64,000 bases of DNA from Pseudomonadota bacterium (GTDB lineage Bacteria > Pseudomonadota > Gammaproteobacteria > Burkholderiales > Rhodocyclaceae), in contig CAUJIV010000099.1 of the NCBI GenBank assembly GCA_963205435.1, positions 1-64,000 of the forward strand, read 5' to 3'. The position numbers were made by a program, and so were the translations under genes. This document shows positions 6,908 to 19,336 of this stretch, one piece after another; position 1 is the first letter of the stretch; each line of letters starts with the position of its first letter. The notes below the pieces were generated by a model. The model did no database searches and had not been told where the DNA came from. It saw nothing but the letters and a program-made list of their open reading frames with translations.

Positions 6908-8112
6908 CGCTTCGACAGCGCCGCCACCGGATCGAGCGCCGCGGCGCGGCGCGCCGGCAGCACGGTGAACAGCACGGCGGTGAGAATGGCGGTGAGCGGG
7001 GCGGCGAGCAGCGCCCACCACGGCGCTGCGAAGGGCACGCCGGGCAGCGCCTGGCCGAGGGCGAGCTGGCCCAGCCTGCCCGCCGCCAGACCGCAGGCGG
7101 CGCCGCCCAGCGCCAGCAGCACGGCCTCGGTGAAGAAGGCGGCGCGGATGGTGGCGCCGGTGGCGCCGAGCGCCTTGAGCAGGCCGATCTCGCGACGGCG
7201 CTGGGTGACGGCGATCAGCATGACGTTCATGACGAGGATGCCGGCCACCGCCAGGCTGATGGCGGCGATGCCGCCGACCACCAGGGTCAGCGTGCGCAGG
7301 ATGCGGTCGAAGGTGGCCAGCACCGCGTCCTGGCTGATCACCGTGACGTCGCGCTCGCCCTCGTGGCGCAGGCGCAGGATTTCCTCGAGGTCCTCCCTGG
7401 CGGGGACGATCTGCTCGCGGCTCTTCGCCTCGACGAGGACGCGGAACAGCGCCTCGGTGTTGAACAGGGCCTGCGCCGCGGCGAGCGGGATGACGACGAT
7501 CTCGTCGGTGTTGAAGCCGAGCGACTGGCCCTGGCGCGCCAGCACGCCGACGATGCGGAAGCGGCGGTCGCCGATGCGCAGCCACTCGCCGAGCGCCGGG
7601 CGCGCGCCGAACAGCTCGGCCGCCACCGTCGCGCCGACGACGCACACCGGCTGGCCGTGGCGCGGGTCGCCGGACGGCAGGAACAGGCCTTGCGCCAGGT
7701 CCATCTGCCGCACCTGGATGAACTCGGCCGTGGTGCCGAGCACCGAGCTCTCGCGGCTGCGGCTGCCGACGCGGACGTCGCCGGCGCCGACGACCAGCGG
7801 GGCGACGCGCAGCACCGCCGGGCTGCGCTTCAGCGCCAGGGCGTCGTCGAGGGTGAGATCGCGCGGCGTCTTGCCGAGCAGCACGCCGGGCATGGCGCCG
7901 GTGGTTTCCGAACGGCCGGGCAGGATGATGACCAGATTGGTGCCGAGCGAACCGAACTGGTTGACCACGTACAGCCGCGCACCCTCGCCGATGGCACTGA
8001 CGGCGACGACGGCGGCGACGCCGATGCCCATGGCGAGCAGGATCAGCGCGGTGCGGCTGCGGTTGCCGTCGAGCACCTGCCAGGCGAAGCGGAGCAGGTC
8101 GGCGAACCTCAT
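6904..8112 (-). CDS. ABC transporter permease (MacB/FtsX type)
   Basis: MRFADLLRFAWQVLDGNRSRTALILLAMGIGVAAVVAVSAIGEG...RRREIGLLKALGATGATIRAAFFTEA. Confidence 0.92.
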   Translation of the reverse strand: MRFADLLRFAWQVLDGNRSRTALILLAMGIGVAAVVAVSAIGEGARLYVVNQFGSLGTNLVIILPGRSETTGAMPGVLLGKTPRDLTLDDALALKRSPAVLRVAPLVVGAGDVRVGSRSRESSVLGTTAEFIQVRQMDLAQGLFLPSGDPRHGQPVCVVGATVAAELFGARPALGEWLRIGDRRFRIVGVLARQGQSLGFNTDEIVVIPLAAAQALFNTEALFRVLVEAKSREQIVPAREDLEEILRLRHEGERDVTVISQDAVLATFDRILRTLTLVVGGIAAISLAVAGILVMNVMLIAVTQRRREIGLLKALGATGATIRAAFFTEAVLLALGGAACGLAAGRLGQLALGQALPGVPFAAPWWALLAAPLTAILTAVLFTVLPARRAAALDPVAALSKR

Positions 8113-8149
8113 TGGGCAGAAACCGCTTTCAGCACGGCGTTCGCAGAGG

Positions 8150-8207
8150 CACGGAGAACACCGAGAAATTCGATGCAGGAATCTCCGTGACCTCCGTGTT
8201 CTCCGTG
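8150..8207. repeat. Inverted repeat (CACGGAGAACACCGAG / CTCCGTGTTCTCCGTG) between ABC permease and ATPase genes
   Basis: Arms 8150-8165 and 8192-8207, one mismatch. Confidence 0.75.
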
Positions 8208-8223
8208 TTGAATATGTCTTGTG

Positions 8224-8907
8224 TTATCCACCGTCGCTCCTCCTGTCCTCGGCGATTTCGCCGTCGACCATGCGGATGCGGCGCTGCGCGCGCGCGCCGA
8301 TTTCCGGGTCGTGGGTGACGACGATGACGGTGCCGCCGTCGTGATGCACGCGCTCGAGCACCTTCATCACCTCCTGCCCGGTGTGGCGGTCGAGGTTGCC
8401 GGTCGGCTCGTCGGCGAGGATCAGGCGCGGCGCCATCGCCATGGCGCGGGCGATGGCGACGCGCTGGCACTGGCCGCCGGAGAGCTGGTCGGGCCGGTGG
8501 CCGGCGCGCTCGGCCAGGCCGTAGTCGGCGAGCAGCCGCGCGAGGCGGCGCTGGCGCTCCTCCGCGGCGATGCCGGCCAGCACCATCGGCAGCTCGACGT
8601 TCTGCGCCGCGCTCAGCCGCGGCACGAGATGGAAGAACTGGAAGACGAAGCCGATCGTCTCGCGCCGCACTCGCGCCAGCTCGTCGTCGCCGAGGCCGGT
8701 GACGTCGCGGCCGTCGAGCAGGTAGCGCCCGGCGCTTGGCCGGTCGAGCAGCCCCAGCACGTTGAGCAGCGTCGACTTGCCCGAGCCGGACGGCCCCATG
8801 ATCGAGAGGTACTCGGCGCGGCCGATGGCGAGGTCGACGCCGCGCAGGGCATGCACTTCCTCGCCGCCGTCGCGGTCGACGCGCTCGATGCCGCTGAGAC
8901 GGATCAT
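8224..8907 (-). CDS. ABC transporter ATP-binding protein (MacB/LolD type)
   Basis: [14 protein letters not shown]...[15 protein letters not shown]...[32 protein letters not shown]. Confidence 0.93.
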   Translation of the reverse strand: MIRLSGIERVDRDGGEEVHALRGVDLAIGRAEYLSIMGPSGSGKSTLLNVLGLLDRPSAGRYLLDGRDVTGLGDDELARVRRETIGFVFQFFHLVPRLSAAQNVELPMVLAGIAAEERQRRLARLLADYGLAERAGHRPDQLSGGQCQRVAIARAMAMAPRLILADEPTGNLDRHTGQEVMKVLERVHHDGGTVIVVTHDPEIGARAQRRIRMVDGEIAEDRRSDGG

Positions 8908-10079
8908 GGTTTTTTTGGCGGCGCCGCTCCCGCTTCGACGACGGCCCGGGCGCCGGCCTTGACGCCGGCGCGCTCGAGCGAGGTGACGACGCGCTCGCCG
9001 CGCTCGAGGCCGCCCGTCACCTCGGTGTGCTCCCAGTTGCTCAGGCCGGTCTCGATGCGTCGCTCCTCCAGCCGGCCGCCGGCGCCCAGCACCAGCACGC
9101 GGTTGCCCGGCATCAGCGCGCTGGTCGGGATGCGCAGGACGCCGTCGCGCGCCTCGGTGACGACCTCGATGTCGGCGCTGTAGCCGACCAGCAGGTGGCC
9201 GGCCTCGGCCGGGCGGTCGAAGGCGACTTCCACCTCGACGGTGCGCGCCTGCTTTTCCAGCGCCAGCACGTAGGGCGCGATGCGCCGCACCCTGCCGTCG
9301 AAGTGGCGGCCGCGGTAGGCGTCGAGGGTGATGCGCGCCGGCATGCCGATGGCGATCCGCGCGGCATCGACCTCGTCGATCGGCGCCGAGACGTAGAGGC
9401 AGGAATCGTCGATCAGGTCGATCGCCGGCAGGGTCGGGATGCCCGGCGGCGAGGGCGTGAGGAATTCGCCGACCTCGCCGTTGATCTCGGCGACGACGCC
9501 GTCGAAGGGGGCCCTGACCACGGTGCGCGCGGTGTCGGCGCGCGAGGCGGCGATGCGCGCCCGCGCTTCCTGCGCCTGGGCGCGGGCGGAGGCGCAGCCG
9601 GCCTGCTTCGCCCGCGCCTCGCTCTCGACGCGGTCGACCTGCCCCTCGGAGACGAAGCCCTTGTCGCGCAGCTGGCGGCTGCGCGCGGCCTCGCGCCGGG
9701 CGTTGTCGGCCAGCAGGCAAGCCTCGTTCACCCGTGCCTGCGCCGACAGCAACTGCTCGGCGGCGATGCGCTCGCGCGCGGCGAGGTCCTCGTTCCACAG
9801 CTCGACCAGCACCTGTCCTGCCTTGACGCGGTCGCCCTTGCGCGCCAGCAGCCGGTCGATGCGCCCGCCCAGCGGCGGCGCCAGCTTCGAGCGGCGGCAG
9901 GCGGCGACCGAGCCGGCGCGGGTGTTGGCGACGTTCGCCTCGACCCGGCCGCTGTCGACCGCGGCGACCGTGACCGCGACCGGCTTCGGCCGCGTCAGGT
10001 AGACCAGCAGCGCGGCCAGCGCGGCGAGGACGATGACGGCAATCAGCGCGCGCCGCGCGAAGGGAGAAAAATGGCTCAT
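8904..10079 (-). CDS. Efflux periplasmic adaptor subunit (HlyD/MacA family)
   Basis: N-terminal TM, coiled coil, VVRAPFDGVVAEINGEVGEFLTP lipoyl-like motif. Confidence 0.9.
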   Translation of the reverse strand: MSHFSPFARRALIAVIVLAALAALLVYLTRPKPVAVTVAAVDSGRVEANVANTRAGSVAACRRSKLAPPLGGRIDRLLARKGDRVKAGQVLVELWNEDLAARERIAAEQLLSAQARVNEACLLADNARREAARSRQLRDKGFVSEGQVDRVESEARAKQAGCASARAQAQEARARIAASRADTARTVVRAPFDGVVAEINGEVGEFLTPSPPGIPTLPAIDLIDDSCLYVSAPIDEVDAARIAIGMPARITLDAYRGRHFDGRVRRIAPYVLALEKQARTVEVEVAFDRPAEAGHLLVGYSADIEVVTEARDGVLRIPTSALMPGNRVLVLGAGGRLEERRIETGLSNWEHTEVTGGLERGERVVTSLERAGVKAGARAVVEAGAAPPKKP

Positions 10080-10123
10080 GCCGCCATTATGCCGTGCCGC
10101 TGCCGCCGCTGCCGGGCGGGGTA

Positions 10124-10933
10124 TCAGGCCGGAGGGTTTTCAGGCCCTATGAAACCGCGCAGGGCATCGAGCACGGCGTCGGGATATTCCGCCATCAGGG
10201 CGTGGCCGCAGCCCTCGATGACGGCGGTGCGCGCGTCCGCCATGCTGGCGGCCAGCTTGGCGGCGCCGCGCGGTGAAGTCATCAGGTCGCGGCTGCCGAC
10301 GACCAGCAGCGCCGGACAGCGCAGGGCCGTCGCCGCCTCGGCGCCGCGCTGGTAGTCGTTGCAGGCGCCGAGGTCGTTGAAGAGGACGCCGGGGGCGGCG
10401 CGCTGCATCAGGCGCAGGCCGGCGCCCATCAGCCAGTGGCCGGGCTGGCGGTTGCCGCCGAGGGCGCCGCGCGGACCGTGCGACCAGAGGTTGACCATGC
10501 CCTCGGCGCGGGTGCGGTCGTCGCGCGCGGCAGCGAGCAGGGCATCCGAGACCGGCATCGGCACGGCGGTGCCGACGAGGGCGATCCTCGTCACGCGCTG
10601 CGGCAGGCGCGCCGCCGCTTCCAGCGCAATCAGCGAGCCCATGCTGTGGCCGACCAGGGCCGCCTGCGCCACGCCGGCGGCGTCGAGCAGCGCAACCAGC
10701 CAGCCGGCCTGCATCTCGACTGTCGGCAGCAGTGGGCCGGCGGAGCGACCGTGGCCGGGCAGGTCGGGCGCCAGCACGCAAAAGCCGTGATGGGCGAACC
10801 AGCGCGTCTGCAGGTTCCACACGCTGTGGTCGTTGGCCGCGCCATGGATGAAGACGACGGCCGGCAGCGCGGGGTCGCAGGGTCGGCCGCCGGTGTAGGC
10901 GTAGGCTTTCGTGTCCTTGACGGTCAGTTCCAT
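10124..10933 (-). CDS. Alpha/beta hydrolase
   Basis: VVFIHGAANDHSVW...APDLPGHGRSAG...LVGHSMGSLIALEAA...GCGHALMAEYP. Confidence 0.92.
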   Translation of the reverse strand: MELTVKDTKAYAYTGGRPCDPALPAVVFIHGAANDHSVWNLQTRWFAHHGFCVLAPDLPGHGRSAGPLLPTVEMQAGWLVALLDAAGVAQAALVGHSMGSLIALEAAARLPQRVTRIALVGTAVPMPVSDALLAAARDDRTRAEGMVNLWSHGPRGALGGNRQPGHWLMGAGLRLMQRAAPGVLFNDLGACNDYQRGAEAATALRCPALLVVGSRDLMTSPRGAAKLAASMADARTAVIEGCGHALMAEYPDAVLDALRGFIGPENPPA

Positions 10934-10950
10934 GGGGGGTGAGTAGTGGG

Positions 10951-11018
10951 CAGTTGTCAGTTTTCAGCTGTCAGTTATCAGCGGACAGTTATCAGTTGTC
11001 AGTTATCAGTAGGCAGTG
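10951..11018. repeat. Short degenerate tandem repeat (CAGTTATCAGT / CAGTTGTCAGT units)
   Basis: cagttgtcagttttcagctgtcagttatcagcggacagttatcagttgtcagttatcagtaggcag read directly. Confidence 0.85.
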
Positions 11019-11064
11019 GGCGGCGAAAGGTGAGGGGGGGAAGGAGAGGATGTTCCGCCCGATG

Positions 11065-12363
11065 TCAGCGCTTGCCGCTCGCCGCCTTCAGGCCGGTGTC
11101 GAGGTCGGCGATCAGGTCGTCGGCGTCCTCCAGGCCGATCGACAGGCGCACCGTGCCCTCTTCGATGCCGGCGGCGCGCAGGGCCTCGGCGGACATGCGG
11201 AAGTGGGTGGTGCTGGCCGGATGGATGACCAGACTCTTGGCGTCGCCGACATTGGCCAGATGGGAGAAGACGCGCAGCGACTCGATGAACTTGCGCCCGG
11301 CATCGCGTCCGCCCTCGAGGACGAAGCTGAACACCGCGCCGCAGCCGCGCGGCAGCAGCCGCTTCGCCAGGGCGTGGTCGGGATGGCTCTCCAGTTCCGG
11401 ATAGGACACCGCGGCAACCGCCGGGTGGCCGGCGAGGTGGGCGACGACGCGCCGCGTGTTGTCGATGTGGCGCTGCATGCGCAGCGGCAGCGTCTCCAGC
11501 CCCTGCAGCAGCTGGAAGGCGGTCATCGGCCCCATGCAGGCGCCGAAGTCGCGCAGGCCCTCGCGCCGCGCCCGCAGCAGGAAGGCGGCGACGGTGGACT
11601 CCTCGGCGAAGTCCATGCCATGGAAGCCGGCGTAGGGCTCGGTCAGCGTCGGGAATTTGCCCGACTTCTCCCAGTCGAAAGTGCCGCCGTCGACCAGCAG
11701 GCCGCCGATGGCGACACCGTGGCCGCCGAGGAACTTGGTCGCCGAGTGGAAGACGAGGTCGGCGCCCAGCTCGAAGGGGCGCATCAGGTAGGGCGTGGTG
11801 AAAGTCGAGTCGACCAGCAGCGGCAGCGCCGCTTCGTGGGCGATGGCTGCGACGGCCGGCACGTCGAGCACGTCGAGGCCCGGATTGCCGAGGGTCTCGC
11901 CGAGCAGCAGGCGCGTGTTCGGCCGAATGGCGGCGCGCCAGGCGTCGAGGCTGCGCGGGTCGACGAAGGTCGTCTCGATGCCGAAGCGCGGCAGGGTGTA
12001 TTCGAGCAGGTTGTGCGAGCCGCCATAGAGCGCGCGCGAGGCGACGATGTGGCCGCCGGCGCCGGTCAGCGTGGCGATGGCCAGGTGCAGCGCCGCCTGG
12101 CCGGAGGCCGTGGCGATGGCGCCGACGCCGCCCTCCAGCGCGGCGATGCGCTCCTCCAGCACGGCGTTGGTCGGGTTGGAGAGGCGCGAATAGACGTGCC
12201 CGGCGCGCTCCATGTTGAAGAGCGAGGCGGCCTGCTCGGTGTCCTTGAAGACGAAGCTGGTGGTCAGGTAGATCGGCGCGGCGCGGGCGCCGAACTGCGG
12301 GTCGGGCTGCTGGCCGGCATGCAGGCTGAGGGTGTCGAAGCGGTAGGCAGCGGTCTTGCTCAT
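11065..12363 (-). CDS. metY: O-acetylhomoserine aminocarboxypropyltransferase / sulfhydrylase
   Basis: Cys/Met metabolism PLP family: [15 protein letters not shown]...[18 protein letters not shown]...[19 protein letters not shown]. Confidence 0.88.
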   Translation of the reverse strand: MSKTAAYRFDTLSLHAGQQPDPQFGARAAPIYLTTSFVFKDTEQAASLFNMERAGHVYSRLSNPTNAVLEERIAALEGGVGAIATASGQAALHLAIATLTGAGGHIVASRALYGGSHNLLEYTLPRFGIETTFVDPRSLDAWRAAIRPNTRLLLGETLGNPGLDVLDVPAVAAIAHEAALPLLVDSTFTTPYLMRPFELGADLVFHSATKFLGGHGVAIGGLLVDGGTFDWEKSGKFPTLTEPYAGFHGMDFAEESTVAAFLLRARREGLRDFGACMGPMTAFQLLQGLETLPLRMQRHIDNTRRVVAHLAGHPAVAAVSYPELESHPDHALAKRLLPRGCGAVFSFVLEGGRDAGRKFIESLRVFSHLANVGDAKSLVIHPASTTHFRMSAEALRAAGIEEGTVRLSIGLEDADDLIADLDTGLKAASGKR

Positions 12364-12422
12364 CGATGGCGGGCTTTCTTCCGGCCCTGCCGGAAAGAGG
12401 ATGCGGCATCCCGGCGCCCGGC

Positions 12423-12632
12423 TTATGCCGGGACGTCGGGCTCGATCAGGCGCTCGAGGGCGGCGATGCGGTCCTTCAGCAACAGCTTGCGCTTCTTCAA
12501 CCGGCGCAGCATCAGTTCGTCGTGCGGCGAAAACTGCAGCAGCCGCTCGATGATCTCGTCGAGATCGCGGTGCTCGACCTGGGTCTCGTGCAGCTTGAGG
12601 CGCAGGCTGGCGATGTCCTCGGCTTCCTTCAT
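12423..12632 (-). CDS. YdcH/DUF465 family protein
   Basis: MKEAEDIASLRLKLHETQVEHRDLDEIIERL...DELMLRRLKKRKLLLKDRIAALE. Confidence 0.85.
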   Translation of the reverse strand: MKEAEDIASLRLKLHETQVEHRDLDEIIERLLQFSPHDELMLRRLKKRKLLLKDRIAALERLIEPDVPA

Positions 12633-12740
12633 GCGCCTATTATGCGGTGGCGCCGGCAAAAACAACAGCGTGCGCAGGGCCATCCCCCGAGTCGCCGGCA
12701 GCGGGGTTGAAAGCGCCCTTTCGGGACCCATCTAGGAGCC

Positions 12741-12998
12741 GTGGAGCAGCATGAGGAACACGGCATGATGATCGTCTTCGACAACCCGCTGATGCATGTG
12801 GTGGATTACCCGGCGCAGGACGCCGTCGAGCTGATCGACAAGCGCTTGAACAAGGGCGTCCTGATGCGCGACGGCGCGGCCGAGCGCTTCCGCGCCGACT
12901 TCATGGCGCTGGTGACCGGGGAGTCGGACATCGAGGCCTTCGGCGAGCTGCTGGAGCAGTACGGCACCTTCCTCAACCAGCCCGCCATCTACCACTGA
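12741..12998 (+). CDS. DUF3567 family protein
   Basis: MIVFDNPLMHVVDYPAQDAVELIDKRLNKGVLMRDGAAERFRADFMAL; probable start at the internal MIVF. Confidence 0.75.
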   Translation: MEQHEEHGMMIVFDNPLMHVVDYPAQDAVELIDKRLNKGVLMRDGAAERFRADFMALVTGESDIEAFGELLEQYGTFLNQPAIYH

Positions 12999-13083
12999 GG
13001 GCCTTGCCGGGGCAGCGCGCAGCACCGCCCTGGAGGGCAGCTTCCCCGCCGGTGTTCGGGCACGTGTTCTGCTGCGCGCCGGC

Positions 13084-13089
13084 TATAAT
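13084..13089 (+). promoter_or_regulatory. Probable -10 box (TATAAT) upstream of greB
   Basis: ggcTATAATtcgcc ~40 bp upstream of the start codon. Confidence 0.5.
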
Positions 13090-13125
13090 TCGCCGGTTCG
13101 CCGCCAGTGGCCTGCATTGCCCGCC

Positions 13126-13680
13126 ATGAACAAGGCCTTCGTCAGGGAAAACGACAACGATTCCGCCGAAGAAGAGGACTTCGAGGCTGCGCCGTCGCTG
13201 CCGCAGGGCGCGAAGAACTACATGACGGCGCGCGGACACGCCCTCCTCAAGGCGGAGTTGGCGCAGCTGGTGAAGAGCGAGCGCCCGGCCCTGGTGCAGA
13301 CCGTGGCCTGGGCGGCCGCCAACGGCGACCGCTCGGAGAACGGCGACTATATCTACGGCAAGAAGCGGCTGCGCGAGATCGACCGGCGTATCCGCTTCCT
13401 CATGAAACGGCTGGAGAGCGCCGAAGTGGTGCGGCCGGAAGACCAGGAAAACACGGAGCAGGTGTTCTTCGGCGCCACCGTCACCGTTTGCGACGCCGAC
13501 GGCGGCGAGGCCGCCTACCAGATCGTCGGCATCGACGAGGCCGCGGCCGGCGAAGGCCGCATCAGCTGGATCTCGCCGCTTGCCCGCGCCCTGCTCAAGG
13601 CGCGGATCGGCGACGCCGTGCGCTTTGCCAGCCCGTCCGGGCCGCGCGAGCTGGAAATCATCGACATCCGCTACCTCTGA
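13126..13680 (+). CDS. greB: Transcription elongation factor GreB
   Basis: MNKAFVREND...YMTARGHALLKAELAQLVKSERP...NGDRSENGDYIYGKKRLREIDRRIRFL. Confidence 0.92.
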   Translation: MNKAFVRENDNDSAEEEDFEAAPSLPQGAKNYMTARGHALLKAELAQLVKSERPALVQTVAWAAANGDRSENGDYIYGKKRLREIDRRIRFLMKRLESAEVVRPEDQENTEQVFFGATVTVCDADGGEAAYQIVGIDEAAAGEGRISWISPLARALLKARIGDAVRFASPSGPRELEIIDIRYL

Positions 13681-13698
13681 GCGGCCGCCGCGGCGGCG

Positions 13699-16218
13699 TC
13701 AGCGCCGCTTCGCCAGCGAAAACCAGAACGTGGCGCCGGCATCGGGCGCGGCCTCGGCCCAGACGCGGCCGCCGTGGCGCTCGACGATGCGCTTGACGAT
13801 GGCCAGGCCGACGCCGGTGCCGGGGAAGTCGCGCTCGGTGTGCATGCGCTGGAACATGCCGAAAAGCTTGGTGGCGTACTGCATGTCGAAGCCGGCGCCG
13901 TTGTCGCGCACGAAGACGGTGACGCTGTCGGGCGTCTCGCTGGCGCCGACCTCCACTTGCGGTTGCTCCCGCTTGCCCGAATACTTCAGCGCGTTGCCGA
14001 TCAGGTTGTCGAACACCTGCCGCAGCATGGCGGCATCGCCCCAGACGCTGCCGAGCCGGCCGATGGCGACCTTGGCGGCCGGATGCGAGACGGCCTGCTC
14101 GTCCCAGGTGGCCTGGGCCAGCGCCGTCAGGTCGACCTCCTTGCGGTTGAGCGCCGCCTGGCTGGCGCGCGAGTACTCGAGGATGTCGTCGATCAGGTCG
14201 CCCATGCGATTGGTGTTGCGCACGATGCGCTCGAGCAGGTCGCGGCTGCTCTCGGACAGGGCGAACTCCTCCGAATCCTGCAGGATGCGCGAAAAGCCGT
14301 TGATGGCGCGCAGCGGCGCGCGCAGGTCGTGGGAGACCGAGTAGGAGAAGGACTCGAGCTCGCGGTTGGCGCGCGCCAGCTCCTCGGTGCGCTCGGCGAC
14401 GCGCTGTTCGAGGGACTCGTTCAGGGCGCGGATCTCCTGCTCGGCCAGCACCTGCTCGGTGACGTCCTGCAGCGTGCCGACGGTGCGCAGCGGCGCGCCG
14501 TCGGCGGCGAACTCGGTCTCGCCCTGCTCGCGCACGTGCTTGACGCGCCCGTCGGCCAGTTGCAGGCGATGCACGATCTCGTAGGCGCTGCGCCGGCTGA
14601 CCGACTCGCGCCGCGCCGCGGCGACCCGCTCGCGGTCCTCGGGGTGGATCACGGCGGTGAACGTGTCGTAGGACGCGGCCTGGCGCTTCGGCTCGACCTC
14701 GAAGATGCGGTAGATCTCGTCCGACCAGTGGATGGCCTGGCTGGCGAGGTCGAGCTCCCAGCTGCCGATGTGCGCCATGCGCTGCGCCTCGCGCAGCCGC
14801 GCCTCGCTCGCCAGCAGCGCCTGGCGCGCCTGGCGGATTTCGGTGACGTCGCGAAACACGCTGAGGACGCTCGGCTTGCCGTCGCTGCTGAAGCCGGTCG
14901 GGCTGATGTCGACGTAGAAGACGCGGCCGTCCTTGCGCTGCACCGGCATGTCCGGCACCAGACCGTACTTGCCGCCGGTCATGTCCTGCAGCGCCTCGGC
15001 GACCCGCTCCCTCGCCTCCGGCGGATGCAGGTCGAAGGCGGTCATCGACTGCAGTTCGCCGCTGCTGTAGCCGAGCATGCGACAGATGGCCGGATTGGCC
15101 ATGACCAGGCGCTTGCTGGCGGCGTCGGCGACGAGGATGCCTTCCTGCACATTGTCGAAAATGGCGCGCAGGCCGGTTTCCGACTCGCGCAGCCGCTCCT
15201 CGGTCAGGCGCTGGCGCGCCATGATGCGCTCCTCGTATTGCAGCCGGCGGAAGATCACCCGGAAAAAGGCGCCGAAGACGGCGGCGATCAGCAGGCCGCT
15301 GAGGATGGCGCGCACGGTGAAGCGCAGGCTCGCCTCATAGACGCGATCGAGCGGCAGGCCGACCAGCACGCCGGCGGACTGGTCCGGCAGCCAGTGGTAG
15401 GCGACCAGGTGCGCCTGCTCGCCGAGGAAGCGGCTGTCCTCGAAGACGCCCTCGCTCGACGCCGGCTTGCCGTCGCGGAAGGCGGCGCTGCCGGCATAGC
15501 TGTCGCTGCCCCGTCCCCCGGCCAGGGAATGGCGGAACACCGGCGCGCCGTCCGGCCTGAGCAGGACGACCGTGGTTTCCGGCGGCAGCTTCATGTCCTC
15601 GTAAAACCGCGCAAGGAAGCTCGTCGCGATGCCGGCGACGGCGACGCCGCCGAAGCTGCCGTCGGCCAGGCTGATGCGCCGCGAGAGGGGAATGACGCTT
15701 TCCGCGCCGAGGGGATTGCGGATTTCCCGGCCGACGTGGCCGGCTTCGTCGGCATGCGCCTGGAAGAAGGCGAGGCTTTCCAGGCCGACCGGCTCGACGG
15801 CCTGGACCGGCTGCTCGTTGGCGCGCGCCATCATCCTGCCCGCCAGCGGCTGGATGCCGTAAAAGGCCAGCTGGGGCAACCGTACGGGGTGGCGCCACAG
15901 CTGCCTCTGCGCCGAGTATTCGCTGACCCGCGCCGGCCCACCCTTGGTGGCGAACGGAGCGGCAAGCTCCTGCAGCGCCCTGTCCGTCTCGCCGAAGGTG
16001 CGCGCCAGATGCTCCTCGAGCACCCGCGCCAGGATGCGGTTCTGCTGCGTTGCCGAATCGAGCGCGTTGTCACGGTTGGTGAGAACGATGCGCAGCATGA
16101 AAACGACCAGCACGGCCACCAGCAGCAGATAGACGGCCAGCAGGACGTGGCGGATGCGCGCGAAGGGGCGCGAGGAGGCGGATCGCGCGGCGCTGCCGAG
16201 GCCGGAATCGGGAGCCAT
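13699..16218 (-). CDS. PAS-domain sensor histidine kinase with periplasmic (Cache/CHASE-like) sensor region
   Basis: N-terminal TM, PAS repeats, SYSVSHDLRAPLRAINGFSRIL H-box, VRDNGAGFDMQYATKLFGMFQRMH...GTGVGLAIVKRIVERHGG. Confidence 0.92.
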   Translation of the reverse strand: MAPDSGLGSAARSASSRPFARIRHVLLAVYLLLVAVLVVFMLRIVLTNRDNALDSATQQNRILARVLEEHLARTFGETDRALQELAAPFATKGGPARVSEYSAQRQLWRHPVRLPQLAFYGIQPLAGRMMARANEQPVQAVEPVGLESLAFFQAHADEAGHVGREIRNPLGAESVIPLSRRISLADGSFGGVAVAGIATSFLARFYEDMKLPPETTVVLLRPDGAPVFRHSLAGGRGSDSYAGSAAFRDGKPASSEGVFEDSRFLGEQAHLVAYHWLPDQSAGVLVGLPLDRVYEASLRFTVRAILSGLLIAAVFGAFFRVIFRRLQYEERIMARQRLTEERLRESETGLRAIFDNVQEGILVADAASKRLVMANPAICRMLGYSSGELQSMTAFDLHPPEARERVAEALQDMTGGKYGLVPDMPVQRKDGRVFYVDISPTGFSSDGKPSVLSVFRDVTEIRQARQALLASEARLREAQRMAHIGSWELDLASQAIHWSDEIYRIFEVEPKRQAASYDTFTAVIHPEDRERVAAARRESVSRRSAYEIVHRLQLADGRVKHVREQGETEFAADGAPLRTVGTLQDVTEQVLAEQEIRALNESLEQRVAERTEELARANRELESFSYSVSHDLRAPLRAINGFSRILQDSEEFALSESSRDLLERIVRNTNRMGDLIDDILEYSRASQAALNRKEVDLTALAQATWDEQAVSHPAAKVAIGRLGSVWGDAAMLRQVFDNLIGNALKYSGKREQPQVEVGASETPDSVTVFVRDNGAGFDMQYATKLFGMFQRMHTERDFPGTGVGLAIVKRIVERHGGRVWAEAAPDAGATFWFSLAKRR

Positions 16219-16558
16219 TGCCTGCCTGTCAGGGACGCCGGGTCGGAGAGGCGGCCAGCCGGCGGGCGTCGCGGGGCGGGCGCGGCAAGGGTGGGTGGGC
16301 AAGGGGGGCGGGAAGAGCCGGCCCGGCAGGATTGCGCCGGCGCGAACAGTTTGCTGGAGAATTCAATCGATTCGCCTTCGTTCTGGCCGTCGCGGCCGCG
16401 GTGGGGACCGGGCTTGAGGCTAATGGAACTTGCCGGCGCAGTCAATTCCGCGCAAGCGCGTCAGGCCGCGGCCCGTGGCCGCCGCGGCGCGTCCCGGCCC
16501 TGCTTGAAATCCGCCCGAGCCGACCCAATATCGGAAGCGCTCAACCGGAGACCGAACC

Positions 16559-18466
<1,908 letters not shown>

Positions 18467-18496
18467 CGGCGGCAGGCGCCGCCACCGCGCTGCGGA

Positions 18497-19294
18497 TCAA
18501 GCCCTCAGGCTGGCGTTGAGGTGCGGCGCGATGATCTGCAGCAGTTGGGCGAAGACCTTCGGATTGCCGCCGACGATGTTGCCGCTTGCCAGGTAGTTCG
18601 GCTCGCCGCTGAGATCGCCGACGAGGCCGCCGGCCTCGCTGATGAGCAGGGCGCCGGCCGCCATGTCCCAGGGCGAGAGGCCGAGTTCCCAGAAGCCGTC
18701 GATGCGCCCGGCCGCCACCCAGGCCAGGTCGAGCGCCGCGGCGCCGGGGCGGCGAACGCCGGCCGTCTTCAGCATCATGTCGCGGAAGATGCCGAGATAG
18801 GCATCGACATGCTCGAAATAGCGGAAGGGAAAGCCGGTGCCGATCAGCGCCTCGTTCATCTTCGCCCGCTTGCTGACGCGGATGCGGCGCTCGTTGAGAA
18901 AGGCGCCGGCGCCGCGGCTGGCGGTGAACAGCTCGTTGCGGTTGCTGTCGTAGATCACCGCGTGCTGCAGCACGCCCTTGTGCTGCAGGGCGATCGAGAC
19001 GCAGTACTGCGGCAGACCGTGGATGAAGTTGGTGGTGCCGTCGAGCGGGTCGATGATCCAGACATGCTCGGATTCGCCGGAGGCGCCCGACTCCTCTGCT
19101 AGAATCGCGTGGTCCGGATACGCCTCCTTCAGCACCTCGATGATGGCCGCCTCGGCGGCCTGGTCCACCTCGGTGACGAAATCCTTGTCGCGCTTGGCGC
19201 TGACCTTGACCAGATCGACGTCGCGCGCGGCGCGGTTGATGATGCCGCCGGCGCGCCGCGCCGCCTTGACGGCGATGTTGAGTGTCGGATGCAT
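18497..19294 (-). CDS. suhB: Inositol monophosphatase family protein SuhB
   Basis: [21 protein letters not shown]...[25 protein letters not shown]...[17 protein letters not shown]. Confidence 0.93.
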   Translation of the reverse strand: MHPTLNIAVKAARRAGGIINRAARDVDLVKVSAKRDKDFVTEVDQAAEAAIIEVLKEAYPDHAILAEESGASGESEHVWIIDPLDGTTNFIHGLPQYCVSIALQHKGVLQHAVIYDSNRNELFTASRGAGAFLNERRIRVSKRAKMNEALIGTGFPFRYFEHVDAYLGIFRDMMLKTAGVRRPGAAALDLAWVAAGRIDGFWELGLSPWDMAAGALLISEAGGLVGDLSGEPNYLASGNIVGGNPKVFAQLLQIIAPHLNASLRA

Positions 19295-19336
19295 GGCTGT
19301 CCGCCGCAGTGCGCGCAACGAAAGGCGGCATTGTAT

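Noticed and set aside
10951-11018. Possible CRISPR array
   Set aside because: Units are ~10-12 bp, irregular and without spacers; no cas genes nearby.
12364-12422. Possible SAM riboswitch upstream of metY
   Set aside because: Short GC-rich leader has a hairpin but no recognisable riboswitch motif; region is too short.
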